DNA of 64,000 nucleotides, taken from contig JAFZUX010000015.1 of NCBI GenBank assembly GCA_017618115.1, positions 18,476 through 82,475 on the forward strand, given 5' to 3'. Shown one piece after another: positions 1 through 7,363 of the stretch. The stretch is from Bacteroidales bacterium. GTDB lineage: Bacteria > Bacteroidota > Bacteroidia > Bacteroidales > UBA932. Position 1 is the first letter of the stretch. Each line of letters begins with the position of its first letter. A program made the translations under genes and the position numbers. Under the pieces are notes generated by a model, which was not told the DNA's origin, made no database searches, and saw only the letters and a list, made by a program, of their open reading frames with translations.

Positions 1-1118
1 ATTGCACGGAAAGTTTGGGCGTAGTAGGCGTTGCAGGACATCATAATGGATTGTTTAAGGTCCAGCGGGGATGGGTGTCCGTGGCAACCCATCTTTCCTC
101 CGCCGTAGTAAAAGCCTCTGGTACAGGAGAATCTGGTCTCCGGCTTAATGACTCCGTTCTGCTGGGCAATCAGTGCGTTTACCGTTTTGAATACGCTGCC
201 CGGAGGGTAGGCGCTCATAACCGCACGGTTGAACATAGGCTTGTAAGGGTCTGTTGCAAGGCGTGAATACTCTTTGCGTATGTTGTTCAGATCCTCTATG
301 GTAAGCCCCGGTGCGGATACAATTGCCAGAATCTCACCGGTTTGCGGCTCTATGGCAACAATGCTTCCAACCTTGTTCTGCATTAGGCGTTCTCCGTAAG
401 CCTGAAGTTCTCCGTCTATAGATGCTACCAAATCTTTTCCGGGTTCCGCTTCTATATCATACTTACCCTCCATAAAACTCTGACGCACTCTGTTATGCAC
501 GTCTCTGACCATTACGTTGTAGCCCTTCTTTCCTCTTAAGACATCTTCGTAGGATTTCTCTATTCCGGTGATTCCCACGTAGTCTCCGCGTCTGTACTCC
601 GGGTTGTTTGCAAGATACGCTGAGTCCGCCTCGTTTATGTAACCGTAAAGGGAAGCACCTGCATTATAGGGATAAACTCTTGCAGTTCTGCCAATTGCAT
701 AGAAGCCCGGGAATTTGTACTGCTTCTCAGCAAAGAGAGTATAGTCCTTTGCAGAGACCTGCTTAATGAAAGTGAAACTCTGGTATCCGATCTTTCTTCT
801 GTTTTCTCTGTAGTTCTTAAGTTTTCTTCTGACAGAATTTATGTCTGCGTGGAAAGTGTTGCAGAAATCTACAGTGTCAAACTCCTGTAAATCCCTGGGA
901 GTTACCATAATATCGTATGTGGTACGGTTGCCCACCAGGGTATTGTTGTTGCGGTCGTAAATCTCTCCGCGGGCAGGATATTTTGTCTGATACAACAGGG
1001 CGTTATTGGCCGCATTGACCTTGTACTTGTCATCAATAATCTGGAGAAAAAACATCCTAATGACAAGTGCTAAAGCAATAACCAGAATACCTGCTATGAG
1101 AAGAGTCTTCTTATCCAT
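1..1118 (-). CDS. mrdA: Penicillin-binding protein 2, elongasome transpeptidase (3' end outside window)
   Basis: Class B PBP that cross-links peptidoglycan during side-wall growth; it works in the periplasm, anchored by one N-terminal helix (about residues 5-22). The start is the ATG at 1118. About 372 residues are visible: the PBP dimer domain, then the transpeptidase domain with the SxxK motif GSVFK (Ser308, Lys311) and the start of the second motif (SCN) at the left edge. The KTG motif must lie outside the window. The gene overlaps the end of mreD by 25 bp, and the order mreB-mreC-mreD-mrdA is the usual shape operon of this phylum; rodA would be expected next, outside the window. Truncation is due only to the window edge. 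Confidence 0.95.
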   Translation of the reverse strand, partial: MDKKTLLIAGILVIALALVIRMFFLQIIDDKYKVNAANNALLYQTKYPARGEIYDRNNNTLVGNRTTYDIMVTPRDLQEFDTVDFCNTFHADINSVRRKLKNYRENRRKIGYQSFTFIKQVSAKDYTLFAEKQYKFPGFYAIGRTARVYPYNAGASLYGYINEADSAYLANNPEYRRGDYVGITGIEKSYEDVLRGKKGYNVMVRDVHNRVRQSFMEGKYDIEAEPGKDLVASIDGELQAYGERLMQNKVGSIVAIEPQTGEILAIVSAPGLTIEDLNNIRKEYSRLATDPYKPMFNRAVMSAYPPGSVFKTVNALIAQQNGVIKPETRFSCTRGFYYGGGKMGCHGHPSPLDLKQSIMMSCNAYYAQTFRA

Positions 1119-1606
1119 AATCTCTCCAGCAAGTATGCAATTATAACGTTAACCACCACGTTGATTATCAGACGGAAAACCATAAAGAGAAACGATGAGG
1201 CTCCTATGGAATCAAGCGGTATGTAGGCAATGAAGAATACGAGATAACTAAAGGTAAGAAGTGTTATAAGTTTTCTCGTATCAAAGTCTGCAGATGTTAA
1301 ATCAAAGGCTTCCGGCTGAATGTCATAACGCTGCATAGGCCTTATTATCATATTTTTGCAGGCGGCAAGCAGAGTGCAGGCTGCAGCATTCAGACCAAGA
1401 ATTCCGTCTGAGAGAGCGTCCGTTAAAAGACCAATTGCAAAGCCGCAGAACATAAGAAGGTATGTATCTGTCTGAACCGGAAGCAGTATGATAAAGAGCG
1501 GAATAATTGCAATGTAAAGCGGCGGCCAGATATTGATGAAAGCAGATGCAAGAAGTTGCAAAATCAATATCAGCAAAGCTCCCACTATGTACCTTGGCCA
1601 ATTCAC
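1094..1606 (-). CDS. mreD: Rod shape-determining protein MreD
   Basis: Small inner-membrane member of the elongasome linking MreC/MreB to peptidoglycan synthesis. The 170 residues are almost entirely hydrophobic, with about five membrane segments (beginning near residues 6, 30, 55, 110 and 140), which is the family pattern. MreD is poorly conserved in sequence, so the call rests on length, topology and position between mreC and mrdA. It overlaps mreC by 4 bp (1603-1606) and mrdA by 25 bp, so translational coupling through the operon is likely. Confidence 0.9.
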   Translation of the reverse strand: MNWPRYIVGALLILILQLLASAFINIWPPLYIAIIPLFIILLPVQTDTYLLMFCGFAIGLLTDALSDGILGLNAAACTLLAACKNMIIRPMQRYDIQPEAFDLTSADFDTRKLITLLTFSYLVFFIAYIPLDSIGASSFLFMVFRLIINVVVNVIIAYLLERLWIRRLFS

Positions 1607-2475
1607 TTCGTATTCAACGCAGGTTTAATGGCGGAGAGAGAATCAATCTCTCTACGTGCCTGATTTTTAACTATTATAACGTAGTCCAGGTGAGAAAAAT
1701 CTTGCAGCAGTTCCACCTTCACTCTCTTGTGAACTCCGTTAAGTATTGAGTATGAAACACTCTTTCCAACAGGTATGTCTGATGGGAAGAATGAGGAGTT
1801 TCCGCTGGTGTAAACCAAATCTCCCTTTCCAACAGAAACGCTAAGAGGAATTTCAGTAAGATAGGCGGTGTGAATGTTGCCGCCCTCCCAATGTAGAGAG
1901 CCGTAAGCATCTGAACTTCCAATCTTTGCGCTTATGCTTTGACGCAGATTAAGGAAAGAATAGACATAACTGTAGTGCGGCCCCACCGCTCTAGTAATAC
2001 CCACAACCGCAGAGGGTGTTATCACTCCCAAATCTTCCGTTATGCCGTCTTTGCTTCCCTTATCCAGAATGAGATAGTTGTGTTCCGAGTTGAGCGTGTT
2101 CTTAATTACCTTTGCCAGAACAAAGGTGTAATTGCTTGCTGCAGAGTCTCCTATGTTATTCTCAATCTGGTCTGCCAGAGTAACGAGCTTTTGCTCTCCC
2201 TTGTTCTTTTCCAGAGCCTCTCTGAAGAATGTGTTCTGCTCCAGCAGTTTGGCATTCTCTTCTAAAAGCTCCCGATTTGCTTTGCGCAGTTGAGTGTAGT
2301 TCTTGACATCCGTACCCTTCTCCCAAAAGAATGACTGAAAGGCTCTTACCCCCTCCATAATTCTGTAGCGCTGCACAATACTGTTGTTTACAATCAGTAT
2401 TATGCAGAGCGTCTCCAAGAGGACAAAGAAGAAAAATTTCCCGATGGAGTTGTAAATAAGTGGAGGAAGTTTCAT
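1603..2475 (-). CDS. mreC: Rod shape-determining protein MreC
   Basis: Periplasmic scaffold of the elongasome, 290 residues. A single N-terminal membrane helix (about 12-30) is followed by a coiled coil rich in Glu/Lys/Leu (about 60-100) and by the beta-rich MreC domain, with the typical stretch VITPSAVVG near residue 150 and a KGDLVYTSG segment near 220. It lies 6 bp after mreB and overlaps mreD by 4 bp. The length is normal for the family. It is expected to bind PBP2 and MreD. Confidence 0.95.
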   Translation of the reverse strand: MKLPPLIYNSIGKFFFFVLLETLCIILIVNNSIVQRYRIMEGVRAFQSFFWEKGTDVKNYTQLRKANRELLEENAKLLEQNTFFREALEKNKGEQKLVTLADQIENNIGDSAASNYTFVLAKVIKNTLNSEHNYLILDKGSKDGITEDLGVITPSAVVGITRAVGPHYSYVYSFLNLRQSISAKIGSSDAYGSLHWEGGNIHTAYLTEIPLSVSVGKGDLVYTSGNSSFFPSDIPVGKSVSYSILNGVHKRVKVELLQDFSHLDYVIIVKNQARREIDSLSAIKPALNTK

Positions 2476-2481
2476 TTACCT

Positions 2482-3513
2482 CTACTTCATAAGGTATGGG
2501 AGGAAGTGTCTCTTTGCAAGGTTCTTAAGAGCAGTATTGGTTCCTCTTGCAACTGCTCTCAGCGGATCTTCCGCAACGTGGAAAGGAATCTTCAGTTTGT
2601 CTGACAGACGCTTGTCCAAACCTCTGATGAGTGCACCGCCGCCGCTGAGGTAGATACCCTCTTTGACAATATCTGCATAAAGCTCAGGAGGTGTCTGCTC
2701 CAGAACTTTTACAATCATAGTCTCAAGTTTTGCAATGGACTTATCCAGGCAATGTGCTATCTCCATGCTGGTTACGGGAACTTCAACAGGATATGCAGTC
2801 ATAAGGTTAGGACCCTTTGCAATGTAAGGCTCCGGCGGAGTCTCCAACTCAGGGATGGCTGCACCTACGGCAATCTTTATCTTCTCTGCGGTAATCTCTC
2901 CAACTCTGATGTTGTACTGCTGGCGCAGATACTGCTGAATATCAGAAGTGAAGACATCTCCTGCAACCTTAAGACTCTCATTCCATACAATACCGCCCAA
3001 AGAGATAACCGCACACTCGGTGGTACCACCTCCGATATCTACAACCATGTGACCGGAAGGCTCTTCCACATCCAGACCGATACCTATTGCAGCAGCCATA
3101 GGCTCTAGAATGATGTTCACGTCTCTTCCTCCGGAGTGCTCTGCCGCATCTCTTACCGCTCTGGTTTCCACCTCGGTACTGCCGCTTGGGATGGCAATTA
3201 CAATTCTGAGGTTAGGTGTAAAGAGAGAACTGCGCTTGTTGTTGATCATCTTTATCATTCCTCTGATCATCAATTCGGCAGCCTGGAAGTCTGCAATAAC
3301 TCCATCCTTCATAGGCCTGATAGTGCGGATGTTAGGGTTGGTCTTCTCATGCATCAGACGCGCCTGTTTTCCAACAGCGATAGGCTTTTTGGTATTCTGA
3401 TCTATTGCAATAATGGAAGGCTCGTCCACCACAATCTTGTCCTTCATAAAGATTACGGTATTGGCCGTTCCGAGGTCAATTGCAAGTTCCTGTGTCAAAA
3501 ATGAAAATGCCAT
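2482..3513 (-). CDS. mreB: Rod shape-determining protein MreB, bacterial actin
   Basis: Actin-like ATPase that forms membrane-bound filaments guiding the wall-synthesis machinery. The 343 residues contain the actin-fold phosphate loops: phosphate 1 near the N-terminus (DLGTANTVIF), phosphate 2 (VVDIGGGTTECAVIS, about 158-172) and the adenosine loop (LSGGGALIRGLD, about 290). The length is normal. It sits 19 bp downstream of purH, the usual arrangement in Bacteroidales, and leads the mreBCD-mrdA group. The gap to purH has no room for a separate strong promoter, so read-through from purH is likely. Confidence 0.97.
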   Translation of the reverse strand: MAFSFLTQELAIDLGTANTVIFMKDKIVVDEPSIIAIDQNTKKPIAVGKQARLMHEKTNPNIRTIRPMKDGVIADFQAAELMIRGMIKMINNKRSSLFTPNLRIVIAIPSGSTEVETRAVRDAAEHSGGRDVNIILEPMAAAIGIGLDVEEPSGHMVVDIGGGTTECAVISLGGIVWNESLKVAGDVFTSDIQQYLRQQYNIRVGEITAEKIKIAVGAAIPELETPPEPYIAKGPNLMTAYPVEVPVTSMEIAHCLDKSIAKLETMIVKVLEQTPPELYADIVKEGIYLSGGGALIRGLDKRLSDKLKIPFHVAEDPLRAVARGTNTALKNLAKRHFLPYLMK

Positions 3514-3532
3514 ATTCTTTTAGTTTTGTTTT

Positions 3533-5050
3533 TTAATGTTTAAAGTGGCGTACTCCGGTCATTACCATAGCAATACCGTTCTCGTTGCAGAACTGTACGC
3601 TCTCCTCGTCTCTGATTGAGCCGCCCGGCTGAATAACTGTTTTAATTCCGTTTGCAAATGCAATCTCCACGCAGTCTTTGAACGGGAAGAATGCATCGGA
3701 TGCCATAACTGCACCGTTAGTGTCAAAGCCAAAGTTCTTTGCTTTTTCAATTGCCTGCTTGAGTGCATCAACTCTGGATGTCTGTCCCACTCCGCTGGCA
3801 ATGAGTTGTTTATCTTTAGCGAGAACTATTGCGTTACTCTTTGAATGCTTTACGAGTTTGTTTGCAAAAAGAAGATCCTCAACCTTTCCGCTTTCAGGTG
3901 CAAGTGTTGTAACCGTCTTAAGGTCTGAAGGTTTTTCAACGTATGTGTCTCTGTCCTGAGCCAAAACTCCGCCCAAAAGTGAACGGAATTTTACATCCGG
4001 CAGTTTTACACCCTTGTTTACCAGGATGATGCGGTTCTTCTTGCTCTTGAGTACCTCAAGTGCCTCATCTGTGTATGAAGGGGCAATGATTACCTCAAAG
4101 AAGAGTTTGTTAATCTCCTCTGCAACCGGAAGATCTACTGCTGCGTTGGTTACAATTATACCTCCGAATGCAGAAACCGGATCTCCGGCAAGAGCTCTGT
4201 TCCAAGCCGTTAGAACGTTATCTGCACTTGCGCATCCGCAGGCGTTGTTGTGCTTTATTATTGCAACGGTAGTCTCCTTAAAGTCTGAAATCAGTTCAAT
4301 GGCTGCTTCAACGTCCAGCAAGTTGTTGTGAGACAACTCTTTGCCGTGAATCTGAGTTGGAAGAGAAGAGGCGCTTCCAAAGTAAGTTCCCTTCTGATGA
4401 GGGTTCTCTCCGTAACGGAGACTCTTGCTCTCATCAATTATCTTATTGAAAACAGGGAGATTAGCGGTGTTGTTGAAGTAGTTGAAGATTTCACTGTCAT
4501 AAGATGAAGTTACTGCAAAAGCGGTGGCGGCCAGGTACTCTCTCTGAGAGGTCTCCGTGCGGCAGCCCTGCTCTTTGAGTATCTGCAACAGGTTGGAATA
4601 CTGAGCTTTGGAAGCAATGATTACAACGTCCTTGTAGTTCTTTGCAGCGGCTCTTATCAGTGAAATACCTCCAATGTCTATCTTCTCAATTATATCCTGG
4701 TGAGAAGCGCCCTTTGCAACAGTCTCTGAGAAAGGGTAGAGGTCTACTATAACTAAATCTATCGGGGAGATAGAGTAGGTTTCAAACTCCTTAATGTCTT
4801 GAGGGTTATCTCTTCTTCCAAGAATACCTCCGAATACTGCGGGATGGAGGGTCTTAACTCTGCCGCCCAAAATAGAAGGGTAGCCGGTCAAATCCTCAAC
4901 CTTAGTAACCTTAAAGCCGTTTTGGCTCAAAAAGTCTGCGGTTCCCCCCGTAGAGAGTATCTCAACGTTCTCTTTAGCCAGATATCCGACTATCTCAACA
5001 ATCCCGTCCTTGTCAAAGACGGATATAAGCGCTCTTTTAATCTCTTTCAC
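3533..5050 (-). CDS. purH: Bifunctional AICAR transformylase/IMP cyclohydrolase
   Basis: Catalyses the last two steps of IMP synthesis: formylation of AICAR, then ring closure. The N-terminal MGS-like cyclohydrolase domain begins KRALISVFDKDGI; the transformylase domain contains RYGENPHQ and the catalytic IKHNNACG stretch. The frame stays open upstream to a TTG at 5077, but that TTG forms the last three bases of a TAATTTTG promoter element (5075-5082), so it would not be in the mRNA. The GTG at 5050 is chosen; it gives 505 residues, the usual family length, and the usual N-terminus. It is the first gene of the purH-mre operon and is divergent from ispD. Confidence 0.94.
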   Translation of the reverse strand: MKEIKRALISVFDKDGIVEIVGYLAKENVEILSTGGTADFLSQNGFKVTKVEDLTGYPSILGGRVKTLHPAVFGGILGRRDNPQDIKEFETYSISPIDLVIVDLYPFSETVAKGASHQDIIEKIDIGGISLIRAAAKNYKDVVIIASKAQYSNLLQILKEQGCRTETSQREYLAATAFAVTSSYDSEIFNYFNNTANLPVFNKIIDESKSLRYGENPHQKGTYFGSASSLPTQIHGKELSHNNLLDVEAAIELISDFKETTVAIIKHNNACGCASADNVLTAWNRALAGDPVSAFGGIIVTNAAVDLPVAEEINKLFFEVIIAPSYTDEALEVLKSKKNRIILVNKGVKLPDVKFRSLLGGVLAQDRDTYVEKPSDLKTVTTLAPESGKVEDLLFANKLVKHSKSNAIVLAKDKQLIASGVGQTSRVDALKQAIEKAKNFGFDTNGAVMASDAFFPFKDCVEIAFANGIKTVIQPGGSIRDEESVQFCNENGIAMVMTGVRHFKH

Positions 5051-5074
5051 TTTTTCTGATTTTATGTAACCCCA

Positions 5075-5082
5075 CAAAATTA
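5075..5082 (-). promoter_or_regulatory. -7 promoter element of the purH-mre operon
   Basis: On the minus strand this reads TAATTTTG, an exact fit to the Bacteroidetes -7 element TAnnTTTG. No clear -33 TTTG lies 19-20 nt upstream. It decides the purH start, because the upstream TTG codon lies inside it. Confidence 0.6.
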
Positions 5083-5104
5083 TAAATAATAGGTCAATTA
5101 TTTA

Positions 5105-5112
5105 TATTTTTG
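5105..5112 (+). promoter_or_regulatory. -7 promoter element of ispD
   Basis: TATTTTTG fits TAnnTTTG and lies 30 nt before the ispD ATG. It shares a 92-bp divergent intergenic region with the purH promoter. No -33 match is seen. Confidence 0.55.
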
Positions 5113-5142
5113 TCCTAGCAATTTCTCAAAAAAAAGCATCGG

Positions 5143-5844
5143 ATGGCGTCAAAGAAATACTATGCAATAATTACGGCGGGAGGCAGCGGAAGAAGGATGC
5201 ACTCAGCGGTTCCAAAGCAGTTTTTGGATCTGGACGGTAAACCTATTTTGCTCAGGACAATAGAGCTCTTTACCTCTCTGGATCTCCCTTTGGAGATAGT
5301 GCTGGTTCTCCCCCCTTCACACATTGAGGAGTGGAAGAAGTTCTACAACGAGCATGATCTTCTCTTCAGCCATCGCATAGTGCCGGGAGGATTGACCCGC
5401 TTTCACTCTGTAAGGTCCGCCCTGGAGGTTGTGCCAAACGGAGCCGTTGTTGCGGTTCACGACGGTGTCCGTCCCATTGTTCCCAGAACCCTTCTTAAAG
5501 AACTCTTGACCTACAAGATAGATGAGGAGTGTGCCGGCGTCATACCGGTAGTCTCAGTGGTGGAGTCTATGAGAAAGAAGGTTTATGATGAAAACGGCGC
5601 GGCGGTCTCTACCAAACCTGCTGTAAGAGAGGATTATATGCTGGTTCAGACGCCTCAGGTCTTTGATTCTACCCGTCTTAAGGAGGCCTATAAAAAACCC
5701 TACTCCCCAACCTTCACGGATGACGCTACGGTAATGGAGAGTAGTGGCTATAAGTTTGATACAATAGAGGGGAGCAAGTTTAATCTAAAGATTACCACTC
5801 CGGAAGACCTTAAGTTTGCTAAGGTGCTTCTGCCTCTGATTTAA
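5143..5844 (+). CDS. ispD: 2-C-methyl-D-erythritol 4-phosphate cytidylyltransferase
   Basis: Third enzyme of the MEP isoprenoid pathway: it transfers CMP to methylerythritol phosphate in the cytoplasm. The 233 residues begin with the nucleotide-binding motif ITAGGSGRRM (residues 9-18) followed by PKQFL; VAVHDGVRPI (about 104-113) and the TPQVF / TDDATVME stretches are also family signatures. Together with ispF at 63113 it shows that this genome uses the MEP pathway. It ends one base before the end of the convergent Lrp gene, leaving no room for a terminator between them. Confidence 0.95.
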   Translation: MASKKYYAIITAGGSGRRMHSAVPKQFLDLDGKPILLRTIELFTSLDLPLEIVLVLPPSHIEEWKKFYNEHDLLFSHRIVPGGLTRFHSVRSALEVVPNGAVVAVHDGVRPIVPRTLLKELLTYKIDEECAGVIPVVSVVESMRKKVYDENGAAVSTKPAVREDYMLVQTPQVFDSTRLKEAYKKPYSPTFTDDATVMESSGYKFDTIEGSKFNLKITTPEDLKFAKVLLPLI

Positions 5845-6366
5845 CTATTTCTTTTTGGAATTCTTCTTATCCTTCTTGTGGTGATATCCCTTATCATCCT
5901 CAATGTCGTTTACCCAAACCTGGCGCTCAATTGCCTGGTCCAGAGAGACTAAAGTCTCCGTATCAGTTACGCTTGGAATATTCTGTATGGTATTGATGAG
6001 GATATCCAAAAGGTGATCGTGATTGAAGCAGTACATCTTCAGGAGCAGGGTATGTCTGCCCGTTACAAAGTGGCACTCCACAACCTCGGAAATCTTTCTC
6101 AGAGCCTCAATAACCTCAGGATATTTATTTACAGGAGAGAGGTTTACCTCTACAAAGGCGCATACGTCAAGACCCAGAGTTGATGGTTTAACCAGAAGAC
6201 GGCTGCCGGTAATGATGCCCAAAGACTCCATCTTCTTGAATCTCTGATGAATAGCAGCTCCTGAAACACCGCAGTCTCTTGCAATCTCCAAGAAAGGAGT
6301 TCTGGCATTCTTAACCAGAGCGGAGAGAATTTTCTGATCGGTTTCGTCAATTTGATACTTTGCCAT
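5845..6366 (-). CDS. Lrp/AsnC family transcriptional regulator
   Basis: Feast/famine DNA-binding regulator, usually an amino-acid-responsive multimer. The N-terminal helix-turn-helix is at about residues 5-55 (DQKILSALVKNARTPFLEIA, then SGAAIHQRFKKM), followed by the ligand-binding RAM domain (about 65-150). The 173 residues include an unusual Lys-rich tail of about 20 residues (DKGYHHKKDKKNSKKK) that typical family members of about 155 residues lack. The target genes cannot be read from the sequence. Upstream DNA (6400-6455) contains several near-copies of GTTACAAA and AACTGWTTTG, which could be self-regulatory sites. Confidence 0.92.
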   Translation of the reverse strand: MAKYQIDETDQKILSALVKNARTPFLEIARDCGVSGAAIHQRFKKMESLGIITGSRLLVKPSTLGLDVCAFVEVNLSPVNKYPEVIEALRKISEVVECHFVTGRHTLLLKMYCFNHDHLLDILINTIQNIPSVTDTETLVSLDQAIERQVWVNDIEDDKGYHHKKDKKNSKKK

Positions 6367-6401
6367 ATTTTGTTTTTTAACTGTTTTGCGTTGAACTGTT
6401 A

Positions 6402-6409
6402 CAAAAATA
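6402..6409 (-). promoter_or_regulatory. -7 promoter element of the Lrp-type regulator
   Basis: On the minus strand this reads TATTTTTG, matching TAnnTTTG, 35 nt before the start codon. AT-rich short repeats lie just upstream (6410-6455). Confidence 0.5.
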
Positions 6410-6448
6410 ACAATTTTTCTAACAAATCAGTTAAAAACTATAAAAATG

Positions 6449-7357
6449 TTACAAAGTATTAAGCCTATTGTAAGAATAGAGCCACCTAACCGGCACCTGC
6501 CCCTCGGTTGCGCTCTGATAATCTCCTGCAGTACAAGGAACTAACTCTGTCGTGTTGTTTTTAACCAAAGGAACTTCCATCCACCAACGGCCTGTAGCAA
6601 CGCTCATTATGAAGGTGATATTGTCTCCCTGGGAACAGAAATCTACAATCTTGTGCTCAAACTGTGAGGAGAGTTTGCCCTTCTTAAACTCCTGTGAAGG
6701 GTCTTCTATGATGTTGTTTGCCACTCCGTCCGCAATATGCCAGATGATTTGGGCAATCAGACGGCTGCATACGCTGCTGAGATTCTTCTCCGAGTAACCG
6801 AACAGGAAGACCGTTTTGAGCGAGCAGGAGAAACCAATGTACCTTGCCACCTGGCAGATCTCGTTGGCTGTAAATCCGTTAGGATTATTGTTGTTCTCGC
6901 TTGGGAACTCGCCCCATCTTAAGGAGGTCATATCCAGGAAGATATATTTGGAGTAACGGAGCATCGGCTCGCAGAGGGTCATATCGTCCCTGAACGGACC
7001 CAGGTTCAGCGTCTCAAAACCGCAATCATTCATAGCAACCTCAAGTTCAGGATAAAAGAGGTATTTCTGAATGCCGATTACGGAGAAGTTCTTCTGCTTT
7101 TTAACTCTCTCTATGAGTTCTACCGGAATCTTCTCTCCGTTAGAGATAAGCGTGGAGGAGAAACTTCTGCCCAGAGTCAGTTTGGACGGAGCGGGGAGAG
7201 CCTCTCCGCAGAGAACCACTTCCACTTTTGCTTTGGAACTCTTTTTCTGCTTCTGATTTTTAAGATACTCATCAAAAGTGACCACGGAGAGATACTCCGC
7301 CGCCTTCTTACTCAGATAGAGATCTTTGTAATCTGCGATGATGCTTTTTGAAGCCAT
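6449..7357 (-). CDS. Degenerate arginase/formimidoylglutamase-fold protein
   Basis: The protein has 302 residues. From about residue 91 to the end it follows the C-terminal half of Bacteroidota arginase-family proteins: FSVIGIQKYL, LNLGPFRDDM, then FLDMTSLRWGE where the family has a SFDISAIRxSD type stretch, PNGFTANEICQVARYIG, LIAQIIWHIADG, and the closing DYQSATEGQVPVRWL. The N-terminal part (1-90) is much shorter than in active members and has no GGDHS or DAHxD metal motif; only one plausible ligand (Asp142) remains. It is therefore probably not a metal-dependent ureohydrolase. It lies 6 bp after topA, where related genomes carry the arginase homologue, so this is likely the same gene with lost activity and perhaps a structural or binding role. 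Confidence 0.7.
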   Translation of the reverse strand: MASKSIIADYKDLYLSKKAAEYLSVVTFDEYLKNQKQKKSSKAKVEVVLCGEALPAPSKLTLGRSFSSTLISNGEKIPVELIERVKKQKNFSVIGIQKYLFYPELEVAMNDCGFETLNLGPFRDDMTLCEPMLRYSKYIFLDMTSLRWGEFPSENNNNPNGFTANEICQVARYIGFSCSLKTVFLFGYSEKNLSSVCSRLIAQIIWHIADGVANNIIEDPSQEFKKGKLSSQFEHKIVDFCSQGDNITFIMSVATGRWWMEVPLVKNNTTELVPCTAGDYQSATEGQVPVRWLYSYNRLNTL

Positions 7358-7363
7358 ATATTC

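Noticed and set aside
1-1118. Truncated PBP2 pseudogene
   Set aside because: The frame is open through to the window edge with SxxK and SxN motifs intact; the missing part is simply outside the window.
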